Of a stretch of 64,000 nt of DNA, positions 50,591 to 61,000 are shown one piece after another (the stretch's first letter is position 1; each line of letters starts with the position of its first letter). Both the position numbers and the translations under genes were made by a program. The notes beneath the pieces were generated by a model that was not told the DNA's origin, ran no database searches, and worked only from the letters and a program-made list of their open reading frames with translations. This DNA comes from Auanema rhodensis (Eukaryota; Nematoda; Chromadorea; Rhabditida; Rhabditidae): assembly GCA_964057225.1 (NCBI GenBank), contig OZ059898.1, positions 20,623,267 to 20,687,266 on the forward strand. Direction: 5' to 3'.

Positions 50591-50785
50591 GTGAGTGGTT
50601 GTCTCCCTTTGGTTCTAATTGGTATTCACTGTTGCCGTCTTGTTTCTTCATCTGATTCAGTATCGTCGGACTGGTTTTAATAAGGTGCGCACTTTTCTCA
50701 AGTCGTTTCATTTCTTTCCTTTATAATTACTTTTGTGTTTTTTTCCTATTTTTTATATCTCGTGTTTTTCATTCCTTTTTTCACT
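50591..50785 (+). other. 5' UTR of the non-LTR element
   Basis: About 195 bp, T- and C-rich toward its end, with no ORF of its own. A GTG at 50735 would extend ORF1 with a hydrophobic stretch, but the ATG at 50786 is the likelier start. Confidence 0.7.
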
Positions 50786-51802
50786 ATGTCCTCTTCCCAA
50801 TCTGTTTCAAAATCCGATTTTACCGCACTTTCTGATTCTCTCAAAGAATCTTTCTCCCAATTTTCTTCTGAATTACGTGGCATTATTTTCTCTATCCAAA
50901 CTACCGTTAATTCTAATTGTACCCGTATTGCGGAACTAGAATCAAAGGTTGCCTCACTTTGTAGCTCGCTCAAAAATGGTACTTCTCAAGAGGTTGTATC
51001 TAATTTAGTTAACATAAGTTCAGAGAAGTCGAAATTCCCTGACCGTGCTACAAAACTCCTTTGGTTCAATGTTCCATTGAGCAGTACGGACTTTTCCTCC
51101 GATCCCACTTCTCTTGTGTCGGATGTTCTTAATCTGTCCAAGAACACTGAAATATGTAGTTTATTAAGCTCTCGTGCAATTGTTGTTACCCGCTACAATT
51201 CTAAGACCAAACTCCCTGGCCCTATTGCTATAAATTGCCCTAGTGAACAAATTCGTGATACTTGCATACAACTAATCCGCAATCACAAAGAAGTTCTTTC
51301 CGCTTCACTCAAAAAAACTTTTGTGAGAAGAGACTATTTCCCTTTCGAAATAGAACTTGAACGTGAATTGAAGGAAAAGTGCAAGGTTATGAATTCTACT
51401 GGGACTAACACCCTTCATATTGTTCGTAATTTCAAAATTGTTAAGGTCATCAAAAAAATATCCTCAATTAGTTCTCCTACTCCAGCTCCTACCTGTACTC
51501 ATCTTATTTCTCCTGTTTTCCCTTCTTCCCCAAATATTGTACAAATTGCTCCTCCACCTTCCAAAGCAAGCCGTACTTCTCTTGAGGTCGACAGGTCTTC
51601 TTGTCAATTTCCTTCACCCTCAAGACGAAAAACACGACATGCTCCTTATGCTCTGAGATCACTCTCTTGTCCCAGAGTTAAAAACCCAACAATACCTCTT
51701 ACCGCACCTTCCCTATCCGACCCTACCTCAAGTCTCCCCCTAGTTCCTAATCATACTCCCTCCACCAAATCACTTCCACCTCCAAAACATAGCTTTCGTT
51801 AA
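50786..51802 (+). CDS. ORF1 protein of the CR1-group element
   Basis: 338 residues from ATG 50786. Residues about 10-65 are a Ser-rich amphipathic stretch with heptad character, a probable coiled coil for trimer formation. Residues about 85-215 look like the nucleic-acid-binding part of ORF1 proteins (KLLWFNVP start, then IVVTRYNS and GPIAINCPS, then VRRDYFPFE with acidic-basic helices), resembling an RRM-like plus C-terminal domain by eye. The last ~110 residues are Ser/Pro/Thr-rich and basic, with no zinc knuckle. The family role is RNA binding and ribonucleoprotein formation for target-primed reverse transcription. It ends at TAA 51800-51802, inside the open frame of ORF2, and no break is seen in it. 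Confidence 0.8.
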   Translation: MSSSQSVSKSDFTALSDSLKESFSQFSSELRGIIFSIQTTVNSNCTRIAELESKVASLCSSLKNGTSQEVVSNLVNISSEKSKFPDRATKLLWFNVPLSSTDFSSDPTSLVSDVLNLSKNTEICSLLSSRAIVVTRYNSKTKLPGPIAINCPSEQIRDTCIQLIRNHKEVLSASLKKTFVRRDYFPFEIELERELKEKCKVMNSTGTNTLHIVRNFKIVKVIKKISSISSPTPAPTCTHLISPVFPSSPNIVQIAPPPSKASRTSLEVDRSSCQFPSPSRRKTRHAPYALRSLSCPRVKNPTIPLTAPSLSDPTSSLPLVPNHTPSTKSLPPPKHSFR

Positions 51803-54593
51803 TCATACTTCTTTCCCTGCCCCTCTCTCGGTCTATTTCTCTAATGCTCGTTCTGTTTTGAACAAATTCCCCCATTTCAATTTTGTTTCCACTGCTTATA
51901 ACCCTGACATCATTTGTTTCAATGAAAGTTGGCTAAATAGTGATATCTGTAGCTCAACTTTACCACTTTCTGATTTATATTATGTTATCCGTAGTGATAG
52001 GAGTGTTGATACTAGAGGAGGTGGTGTTTTGGTTTTGATCAAAAAACACCTCTCTTTAATCAATGTTACCTCACATTCTTTTAGTAATTATTGTCAAGTT
52101 GTATGTTTCACATTAGCTTCCCCCCCTTTTCTTACTTTTTGTATATGTTACCGTGCCCCATCTTGCTCAACCGCATCTTTCAACCTTTTCCTTGATTATC
52201 TCAATTCTTGTGAAATGTTCAAAGAAAAATTTATTCTCATTGGCGATTTTAATTTTTCTCGTATCAACTGGGAAAACTACTCTTTGACTAAAAACTCCCC
52301 CCAAGCCAAATCCTTCTTAGAATTTATTGTATCCAAAGGATGCTCCCAACTTGTGTCCTTTCCCACTCGTAGTACATTTACTCTGGATTGTGTTGTAACT
52401 AATGTATCTGAAACTGTTTCCGATATTGATTGTTTACCACCCTTTGGCACTTCCGATCATCAATCTCTTTTTTTCCATGTCGATTGTAATAATTTATTAT
52501 CACCCCAACGTTTTAACGGTAATCTCAACCTTAGAACTATCTCCCAGTCCAGCCTCAGTTCTCCTAAACTCTCTATCTGTCATCCTAAACGTTTGCTTTC
52601 AAGAAATTTCAATGCGGCAGATTATAATAAAATTAACTATATAATCAGCTCTATTGACTTTGTACACTCTTTTTCACATCTCGATGTTTGTACGGCGTAT
52701 GAATCATTCACTGAAATACTCAGAGATGTCATCCGCTGTAATGTCCCTAATTTCAAAGTTACTAAAACCAAGCAGTCCATTGCACGTTCCATATCTTTAC
52801 TTAACAACAGACTTGCTAGGCTGTCTAAATGTTTTGGTGTCACGTCTTCTGTTAGATACCGTGCGCTTGTACGTAGATTAAACGGCTTGATCAAACGCCA
52901 ACGTGCTTTTGAAGAACATAAAATTTCTCTTCAAGGTAATCAAAAATTGTTTTACAAATTTTGTCGCGGTCGTTTGGGTGGCTCAGTGGAAGCACCTTTT
53001 CTCAAACATAACAACAACACAATATCAGATTCTGTTGATAAAGCTAACTTACTATCAGAAATGTTTTCTGAACCTTTTTCCACGCCATACAATAGTCAAT
53101 GTTCTCCATGTCCTACAAACAAGTCTGCTGTTACCAGTCCACAAAAGCATGTCTACATCGAGGAACTTACAGTCTATAAGTTTCTCAGAAACCTTCCTAA
53201 TCGTGTATGTACGTCACCTGATGGAATCCCCTATTTATTTCTTAATAGGTGTGCTCCTTCTCTTGTTCGTCCTATTACATATTTTTTTATTGCGTTTGTG
53301 TCGTTTGGTGTTTGTCCGCCTATCTCTTTAACTGCTTCTATCTCTAAAGTTTTTGAACGCATCATAAGAAAAGAATTGATAGATTATTTACTTCGTAAAA
53401 ATCTAATTTGTTCTTCTCAGCATGGTTTTCTTCCTGGTTGTAGCACGTCTACCGCACTTCTGAGTGCTCACTCTCAATGGAGATGCCTTAAAGAACGCCG
53501 CAACGCAATTTATACTGCTTTTATTGATTTCTCAAAAGCATTTGATAAAATAAATCATGATATTTTGCTACATAAATTACACTCTTTTGGTTTACATAGC
53601 TCGCTCATTAAATTTTTCAAACAATTTCTTGCTGGTAGATCATTCTCTGTTGTACAGGGCGATGTTTTATCTAAACCCCGGGAAATACATTGCGGTGTTC
53701 CTCAAGGGACTGTTTTGGGCCCTCTTTTCTTTCTTTTGTATGTTAATGATTTACTGGAAAAATTTACAGGCGACACTCAAGCTATTGCTTATGCTGACGA
53801 TATTAAACTATTCTCGGCAAATGCTCCTAGCCTGCAGTGTTCACTTGATTTTCTTTCAGCTTGGTGTAAAAGCAATGATATGCTCATAAACGTTAAAAAG
53901 TCTAAAATCATGGTTATAGGGAAAGTTGAAGGCGCTGTGAGCTTTCAAATCAATGACTGTTTACTTGAATCCGTCAATAACTTTAAAGATTTGGGAGTTA
54001 TTATAGACAAAAACCTTTCTTTTGGTCCCCACTTTCAATCAATTACCTCTACCGCTACCAAACGTTGTAAGCTCATTCTAAGATGCTTCAACAGTTCTTG
54101 CCCCAAACTACTATTCCGTTTGTTTTGTTGCTATGTTAGACCTATATTGGAGTATGCCTCTGAGGTTTGGTCTCCATACCTCAAAAAAGACATTCAATTT
54201 ATAGAGAGTGTTCAAAAAAGGTTTGTCAACGCTATTTTTAAGCGTGCCAATCTTGAGATTCATGGCTACATAAATAAGCTCGAGTTCCTCAAGGCAGATG
54301 AGCTGATAAACAGACGTGTTATCGCTGATTTTTGCCAATATTTCAAAATAGCCAAGGGTAACTCAATCCTTAGTAAAACCTTGTTCAGACTAAAAGAGCA
54401 TCAATATTCATTTCGTCAGCATGATTATCTTTTGGTAGCACCACAGTACTTCTCAAAAGCTGCACTATCAAGTTTTGAATATCGCTGGATCCAAGATTGG
54501 AATGAACTTCATCCCATGTTTGTTAATATTGAGAAAACGTATAATTTTCGTAGCTACCTGAAAAACTGTAAATTTCGCAATTGTAAAATTTAA
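51744..54593 (+). CDS. ORF2: APE endonuclease and reverse transcriptase, CR1 group
   Basis: The frame opens after a TAG at 51741, overlaps ORF1 by 59 nt in the +1 frame and has no ATG until 52215, inside the endonuclease. The N-terminal NARS motif, encoded about 15 nt before the TTG at 51858, shows translation must begin upstream. Counting from 51858: endonuclease Glu 23 (NESWL), YRAPS near 98, Asp 130 and Asn 132 (GDFN), Ser-Asp-His 199-201. RT: SKVFERII near 496, FIDFSKAFD with Asp 557, GVPQG near 613, YADD 645-648, then thumb and C-terminal helices. Between VCP and PISLT (about residues 486-488, near 53316) the usual W-K and K-x-G region is missing, an in-frame loss of roughly 20 residues by comparison with the family. 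The endonuclease looks intact; the RT is probably impaired. Confidence 0.88.
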   Translation, partial: FLIILPPPNHFHLQNIAFVNHTSFPAPLSVYFSNARSVLNKFPHFNFVSTAYNPDIICFNESWLNSDICSSTLPLSDLYYVIRSDRSVDTRGGGVLVLIKKHLSLINVTSHSFSNYCQVVCFTLASPPFLTFCICYRAPSCSTASFNLFLDYLNSCEMFKEKFILIGDFNFSRINWENYSLTKNSPQAKSFLEFIVSKGCSQLVSFPTRSTFTLDCVVTNVSETVSDIDCLPPFGTSDHQSLFFHVDCNNLLSPQRFNGNLNLRTISQSSLSSPKLSICHPKRLLSRNFNAADYNKINYIISSIDFVHSFSHLDVCTAYESFTEILRDVIRCNVPNFKVTKTKQSIARSISLLNNRLARLSKCFGVTSSVRYRALVRRLNGLIKRQRAFEEHKISLQGNQKLFYKFCRGRLGGSVEAPFLKHNNNTISDSVDKANLLSEMFSEPFSTPYNSQCSPCPTNKSAVTSPQKHVYIEELTVYKFLRNLPNRVCTSPDGIPYLFLNRCAPSLVRPITYFFIAFVSFGVCPPISLTASISKVFERIIRKELIDYLLRKNLICSSQHGFLPGCSTSTALLSAHSQWRCLKERRNAIYTAFIDFSKAFDKINHDILLHKLHSFGLHSSLIKFFKQFLAGRSFSVVQGDVLSKPREIHCGVPQGTVLGPLFFLLYVNDLLEKFTGDTQAIAYADDIKLFSANAPSLQCSLDFLSAWCKSNDMLINVKKSKIMVIGKVEGAVSFQINDCLLESVNNFKDLGVIIDKNLSFGPHFQSITSTATKRCKLILRCFNSSCPKLLFRLFCCYVRPILEYASEVWSPYLKKDIQFIESVQKRFVNAIFKRANLEIHGYINKLEFLKADELINRRVIADFCQYFKIAKGNSILSKTLFRLKEHQYSFRQHDYLLVAPQYFSKAALSSFEYRWIQDWNELHPMFVNIEKTYNFRSYLKNCKFRNCKI

Positions 54594-55079
54594 TATGTAT
54601 TGTTGCTATTGTTAACTACATATATATTTCACTATTTTTTTTGTTTTTTTCGTTTCTGTGAGCTTACTCTACCTGTTTTCTTGTCTCCTTTGTTTACCTG
54701 ACTCAGTATTTCCCGCGTATCCGACCTATAGACATGAGTCATACGGTCCGAGCGTGGTTATCACTCATTGACAGAACGGGCTTGACCTTTGTTTTCTTGG
54801 TATCACCGCACCTCGTCAACGGTAGAAGTGATAAGCTTCGAATTGTTTCTTATTTCAAAGCTGAGATCAGTAAAAGTCTTCTCACAACAATCGTCAAGAA
54901 CATGGTGTTTCAAGTTTCACAAATCGAACATTACGTTAGTGTTCTCTCTTTTTCTTATCTTTTTCTCAACTACCGAAAGGTTAATCTTTTTTTCACACAA
55001 CAACATACATTTTTCACTCATATATTGTAACCTGTGGTATTGTTGAACTGAAATAAATAAAATAATTTATGCTAAAAAA
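54594..55079 (+). other. 3' UTR and tail of the non-LTR element
   Basis: About 490 bp with no convincing gene. A 98-codon frame (54734-55030) has no recognisable features. It ends in AAATAAATAAAA, which contains poly(A)-signal-like AATAAA, followed by a 17-bp stretch that copies satellite sequence (TAATTTATGCTAA) before the array resumes. Confidence 0.75.
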
Positions 55080-58000
55080 TAATTTATGCTAATTAAATGT
55101 ACACGTGATGTGCACTTGGTATGTAACTCGCTTCACGTGAAAGATAAAGAGATGCGGTTTTTGAAATTAGATTCCCCATGTCCATATTAGTTTAAAAACA
55201 AATTTTTATTGATACTGGTTCATGGTAACCATGACTTTGAAATTTACGTGTACTTTAATTTATGCTAATTAAATGTACACGTGATGTGCACTTGGTATGT
55301 AACTCGCTTCACGTGAAAGATAAAGAGATGCGGTTTTCAAAATTAGATTCCCCATGTCCATATTAGTCTAAAAACAAATTTTTATTGATATTGATTCATG
55401 GTAACCATGACTTTGAAATTTACGTGAACTTTAATTTATGCTAATTAAATGTACACGTGATGTGCACTTGGTATGTAACTCGCTTCACGTGAAAGATAAA
55501 GAGATGCGGTTTCCAAAATTAGATTCCCCATGTCCATATTAGTCTAAAAACAAATTTTTATTGATATTGGTTCATGGTAACCATGACTTTGAAATTTACG
55601 TGAACTTTAATTTATGCTAATTAAATGTACACGTGATGTGCACTTGGTATGTAACTCGCTTCACGTGAAAGATAAAGAGATGCGGTTTTCAAAATTAGAT
55701 TCCCCATGTCCATATTAGTCTAAAAACAAATTTTTATTGATATTGGTGCATGGTAACCATGACTTTGAAATTTACGTGAACTTTAATTTATGCTAATTAA
55801 ATGTACACGTGATGTGCACTTGGTATGTAACTCGCTTCACGTGAAAGATAAAGAGATGCGGTTTTCAAAATTAGATTCCCCATGTCCATATTAGTCTAAA
55901 AACAAATTTTTATTGATATTGGTTCATGGTAACCATGACATTGAAATTTACGTGAACTTTAATTTATGCTAATTAAATGTACACGTGATGTGCACTTGGT
56001 ATGTAACTCGCTTCACGTGAAAGATAAAGAGATGCGGTTTCCGAAATTAGATTCCCCATGTCCATATTAGTCTAAAAACAAATTTTTATTGATATTGGTT
56101 CATGGTAACCATGACTTTGAAATTTACGTGAACTTTAATTTATGCTAATTAAATGTACACGTGATGTGCACTTGGTATGTAACTCGCTTCACGTGAAAGA
56201 TAAAGAGATGCGGTTTTTGAAATTAGATTCCCCATGTCCATATTAGTTTAAAAACAAATTTTTATTGATATTGGTTCATGGTAACCATGACTTTGAAATT
56301 TACGTGTACTTTAATTTATGCTAATTAAATGTACACGTGATGTGCACTTGGTATGTAACTCGCTTCACGTGAAAGATAAAGAGATGCGGTTTTCAAAATT
56401 AGATTCCCCATGTCCATATTAGTCTAAAAACAAATTTTTATTGATATTGATTCATGGTAACCATGACTTTGAAATTTACGTGAACTTTAATTTATGCTAA
56501 TTAAATGTACACGTGATGTGCACTTGGTATGTAACTCGCTTCACGTGAAAGATAAAGAGATGCGGTTTCCAAAATTAGATTCCCCATGTCCATATTAGTC
56601 TAAAAACAAATTTTTATTGATATTGGTTCATGGTAACCATGACTTTGAAATTTACGTGAACTTTAATTTATGCTAATTAAATGTACACGTGATGTGCACT
56701 TGGTATGTAACTCGCTTCACGTGAAAGATAAAGAGATGCGGTTTTCAAAATTAGATTCCCCATGTCCATATTAGTCTAAAAACAAATTTTTATTGATATT
56801 GGTGCATGGTAACCATGACTTTGAAATTTACGTGAACTTTAATTTATGCTAATTAAATGTACACGTGATGTGCACTTGGTATGTAACTCGCTTCACGTGA
56901 AAGATAAAGAGATGCGGTTTTCAAAATTAGATTCCCCATGTCCATATTAGTCTAAAAACAAATTTTTATTGATATTGGTTCATGGTAACCATGACATTGA
57001 AATTTACGTGAACTTTAATTTATGCTAATTAAATGTACACGTGATGTGCACTTGGTATGTAACTCGCTTCACGTGAAAGATAAAGAGATGCGGTTTCCGA
57101 AATTAGATTCCCCATGTCCATATTAGTCTAAAAACAAATTTTTATTGATATTGGTTCATGGTAACCATGACTTTGAAATTTACGTGAACTTTAATTTATG
57201 CTAATTAAATGTACACGTGATGTGCACTTGGTATGTAACTCGCTTCACGTGAAAGATAAAGAGATGCGGTTTTCGAAATTAGATTCCCCATGTCCATATT
57301 AGTTTAAAAACAAATTTTTATTGATATTGGTTCATGGTAACCATGACTTTGAAATTTACGTGAACTTTAATTTATGCTAATTAAATGTACACGTGATGTG
57401 CACTTGGTATGTAACTCGCTTCACGTGAAAGATAAAGAGGTGCGGTTTTCGAAATTAGATTTCCCATGTCCATATTAGTTTAAAAACAAATTTTTATTGA
57501 TATTGGTTCATGGTAACCATGACTTTGAAATTTACGTGAACTTTAATTTATGCTAATTAAATGTACACGTGATGTGCACTTGGTATGTAACTCGCTTCAC
57601 GTGAAAGATAAAGAGATGCGGCTTTCGAAATTAGATTCCCCATGTCCATATTAGTCTAAAAACAAATTTTTATTGATATTGGTTCATGGTAACCATGACT
57701 TTGAAATTTACGTGAACTTTAATTTATGCTAATTAAATGTACACGTGATGTGCACTTGGTATGTAACTCGCTTCACGTGAAAGATAAAGAGATGCGGTTT
57801 TCAAAATTAGATTCCCCATGTCCATATTAGTCTAAAAACAAATTTTTATTGATATTGGTGCATGGTAACCATGACTTTGAAATTTACGTGAACTTTAATT
57901 TATGCTAATTAAATGTACACGTGATGTGCACTTGGTATGTAACTCGCTTCACGTGAAAGATAAAGAGATGCGGTTTTCAAAATTAGATTCCCCATGTCCA

Positions 58001-61000
58001 TATTAGTCTAAAAACAAATTTTTTTTGATATTGGTTCATGGTAACCATGACTTTGAAATTTACGTGAACTTTAATTTATGCTAATTAAATGTACACGTGA
58101 TGTGCACTTGGTATGTAACTCGCTTCACGTGAAAGATAAAGATATGCGGTTTTCGAAATTAGATTCCCCATGTCCATATTAGTCTAAAAACAAATTTTTA
58201 TTGATATTGGTTCATGGTAACCATGACTTTGAAATTTACGTGAACTTTAATTTATGCTAATTAAATGTACACGTGATGTGCACTTGGTATGTAACTCGCT
58301 TCACGTGAAAGATAAAGAGATGCGGTTTTCGAAATTAGATTCCCCATGTCCATATTAGTTTAAAAACAAATTTTTATTGATATTGGTTCATGGTAACCAT
58401 GACTTTGAAATTTACGTGAACTTTAATTTATGCTAATTAAATGTACACGTGATGTGCACTTGGTATGTAACTCGCTTCACGTGAAAGATAAAGAGATGCG
58501 GTTTTCGAAATTAGATTCCCCATGTCCATATTAGTCTAAAAACAAATTTTTATTGATATTGGTTCATGGTAACCATGACTTTGAAATTTACGTGAACTTT
58601 AATTTATGCTAATTAAATGTACACGTGATGTGCACTTGGTATGTAACTCGCTTCACGTGAAAGATAAAGAGATGCGGTTTTCAAAATTAGATTCCCCATG
58701 TCCATATTAGTCTAAAAACAAATTTTTATTGATATTGGTTTATGGTAACCATGACTTTGAAATTTACGTGAACTTTAATTTATGCTAATTAAATGTACAC
58801 GTGATGTGCACTTGGTATGTAACTCGCTTCACGTGAAAGATGCGGTTTTCAAAATTAGATTCTTTATGTCCATATTAGTCTAAAAACAAATTTTTATTGA
58901 TATTGGTTCATGGTAACCATGACTTTGAAATTTACGTGAACTTTAATTTATGCTAATTAAATGTACACGTGATGTGCACTTGGTATGTAACTCGCTTCAC
59001 GTGAAAGATAAAGAGATGCGGTTTTTGAAATTAGATTCCCCATGTCCATATTAGTCTAAAAACAAATTTTTATTGATATTGGTTCATGGTAACCATGACT
59101 TTGAAATTTACGTGAACTTTAATTTATGCTAATTAAATGTACACGTGATGTGCACTTGGTATGTAACTCGCTTCACATGAAAGATAAAGAGATGCGGTTT
59201 TCAAAATTAGATTCCCCATGTTCATATTAGTCTAAAAACAAATTTTCATTGATATTGGTTCATGGTAACCATGACTTTGAAATTCACGTGAACTTTAATT
59301 TATGCTAATTAAATGTACACGTGATGTGCACTTGGTATGTAACTCGCTTCACGTGAAAGATAAAGAGATGCGGTTTTCAAAATTAGATTCCCCATGTCCA
59401 TATTAGTCTAAAAACAAATTTTTATTGATATTGGTGCATGGTAACCATGACTTTGAAATTCACGTGAACTTTAATTTATGCTAATTAAATGTACACGTGA
59501 TGTGCACGTGGTATGTAACTCGCTTCACGTGAAAGATAAAGAGATGCGGTTTTCAAAATTAGATTCCCCATGTCCATATTAGTCTAAAAACAAATTTTTA
59601 TTGATATTGGTGCATGGTAACCATGACTTTGAAATTTACGTGAACTTTAATTTATGCTAATTAAATGTACACGTGATGTGCACTTGGTATGTAACTCGCT
59701 TCACGTGAAAGATAAAGAGATGCGGTTTTCAAAATTAGATTCCCCATGTCCATATTAGTTTAAAAACAAATTTTTATTGATATTGGTTCATGGTAACCAT
59801 GACTTTGAAATTTACGTGAACTTTAATTTATGCTAATTAAATGTACACGTGATGTGCACTTGGTATGTAACTCGCTTCACGTGAAAGATAAAGAGATGCG
59901 GTTTTTGAAATTAGATTCCCCATGTCCATATTAGTCTAAAAACAAATTTTTATTGATATTGGTGCATGGTAACCATGACTTTGAAATTTACGTGAACTTT
60001 AATTTATGCTAATTAAATGTACACGTGATGTGCACTTGGTATGTAACTCGCTTCACGTGAAAGATAAAGAGATGCGGTTTTCAAAATTAGATTCCCCATG
60101 TCCATATTAGTCTAAAAACAAATTTTTATTGATATTGGTTCATGGTAACCATGACTTTGAAATTTACGTGAACTTTAATTTATGCTAATTAAATGTACAC
60201 GTGATGTGCACTTGGTATGTAACTCGCTTCACGTGAAAGATAAAGAGATGCGGTTTTCAAAATTAGATTCCCCATGTTCATATTAGTTTAAAAACAAATT
60301 TTTATTGATATTGGTTCATGGTAACCATGACTTTGAAATTTACGTGAACTTTAATTTATGCTAATTAAATGTACACGTGATGTGCACTTGGTATGTAACT
60401 CGCTTCACGTGAAAGATAAAGAGATGCGGTTTTTGAAATTAGATTCCCCATGTCCATATTAGTCTAAAAACAAATTTTTATTGATATTGGTTCATGGTAA
60501 CCATGACTTTGAAATTTACGTGAACTTTAATTTATGCTAATTAAATGTACACGTGATGTGCACTTGGTATGTAACTCGCTTCACATGAAAGATAAAGAGA
60601 TGCGGTTTTCAAAATTAGATTCCCCATGTTCATATTAGTCTAAAAACAAATTTTCATTGATATTGGTTCATGGTAACCATGACTTTGAAATTCACGTGAA
60701 CTTTAATTTATGCTAATTAAATGTACACGTGATGTGCACTTGGTATGTAACTCGCTTCACGTGAAAGATAAAGAGATGCGGTTTTCAAAATTAGATTCCC
60801 CATGTCCATATTAGTCTAAAAACAAATTTTTATTGATATTGGTGCATGGTAACCATGACTTTGAAATTCACGTGAACTTTAATTTATGCTAATTAAATGT
60901 ACACGTGATGTGCACGTGGTATGTAACTCGCTTCACGTGAAAGATAAAGAGATGCGGTTTTCAAAATTAGATTCCCCATGTCCATATTAGTCTAAAAACA

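Larger units (their letters stand above)
50527..55079 (+). mobile_element. CR1-group non-LTR retrotransposon, near full length
   Basis: A non-satellite segment with 5' tandem repeats, 5' UTR, ORF1, overlapping ORF2 (APE endonuclease plus reverse transcriptase, no RNase H or CCHC seen), 3' UTR and an A/T-rich tail. The satellite on its two sides is out of phase by an 81-bp loss, so insertion came with a target deletion. No long target duplication is present; only TAATTTATGCTAA is repeated at the 3' border (55063-55075 and 55080-55092). ORF2 style (NARS start, GDFN, SDH, YADD, LEYAS-type thumb region) places it near the CR1/L2/Rex1 cluster; the exact clade needs a tree. Confidence 0.9.

Noticed and set aside
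50735..50785. ORF1 start at GTG 50735
   Set aside because: Would add a hydrophobic N-terminus from the T-rich UTR; ATG 50786 is a conventional start followed by the expected Ser-rich helical region.
54734..55030. 98-codon ORF after ORF2 of the non-LTR element
   Set aside because: No recognisable motif; lies where a 3' UTR is expected.
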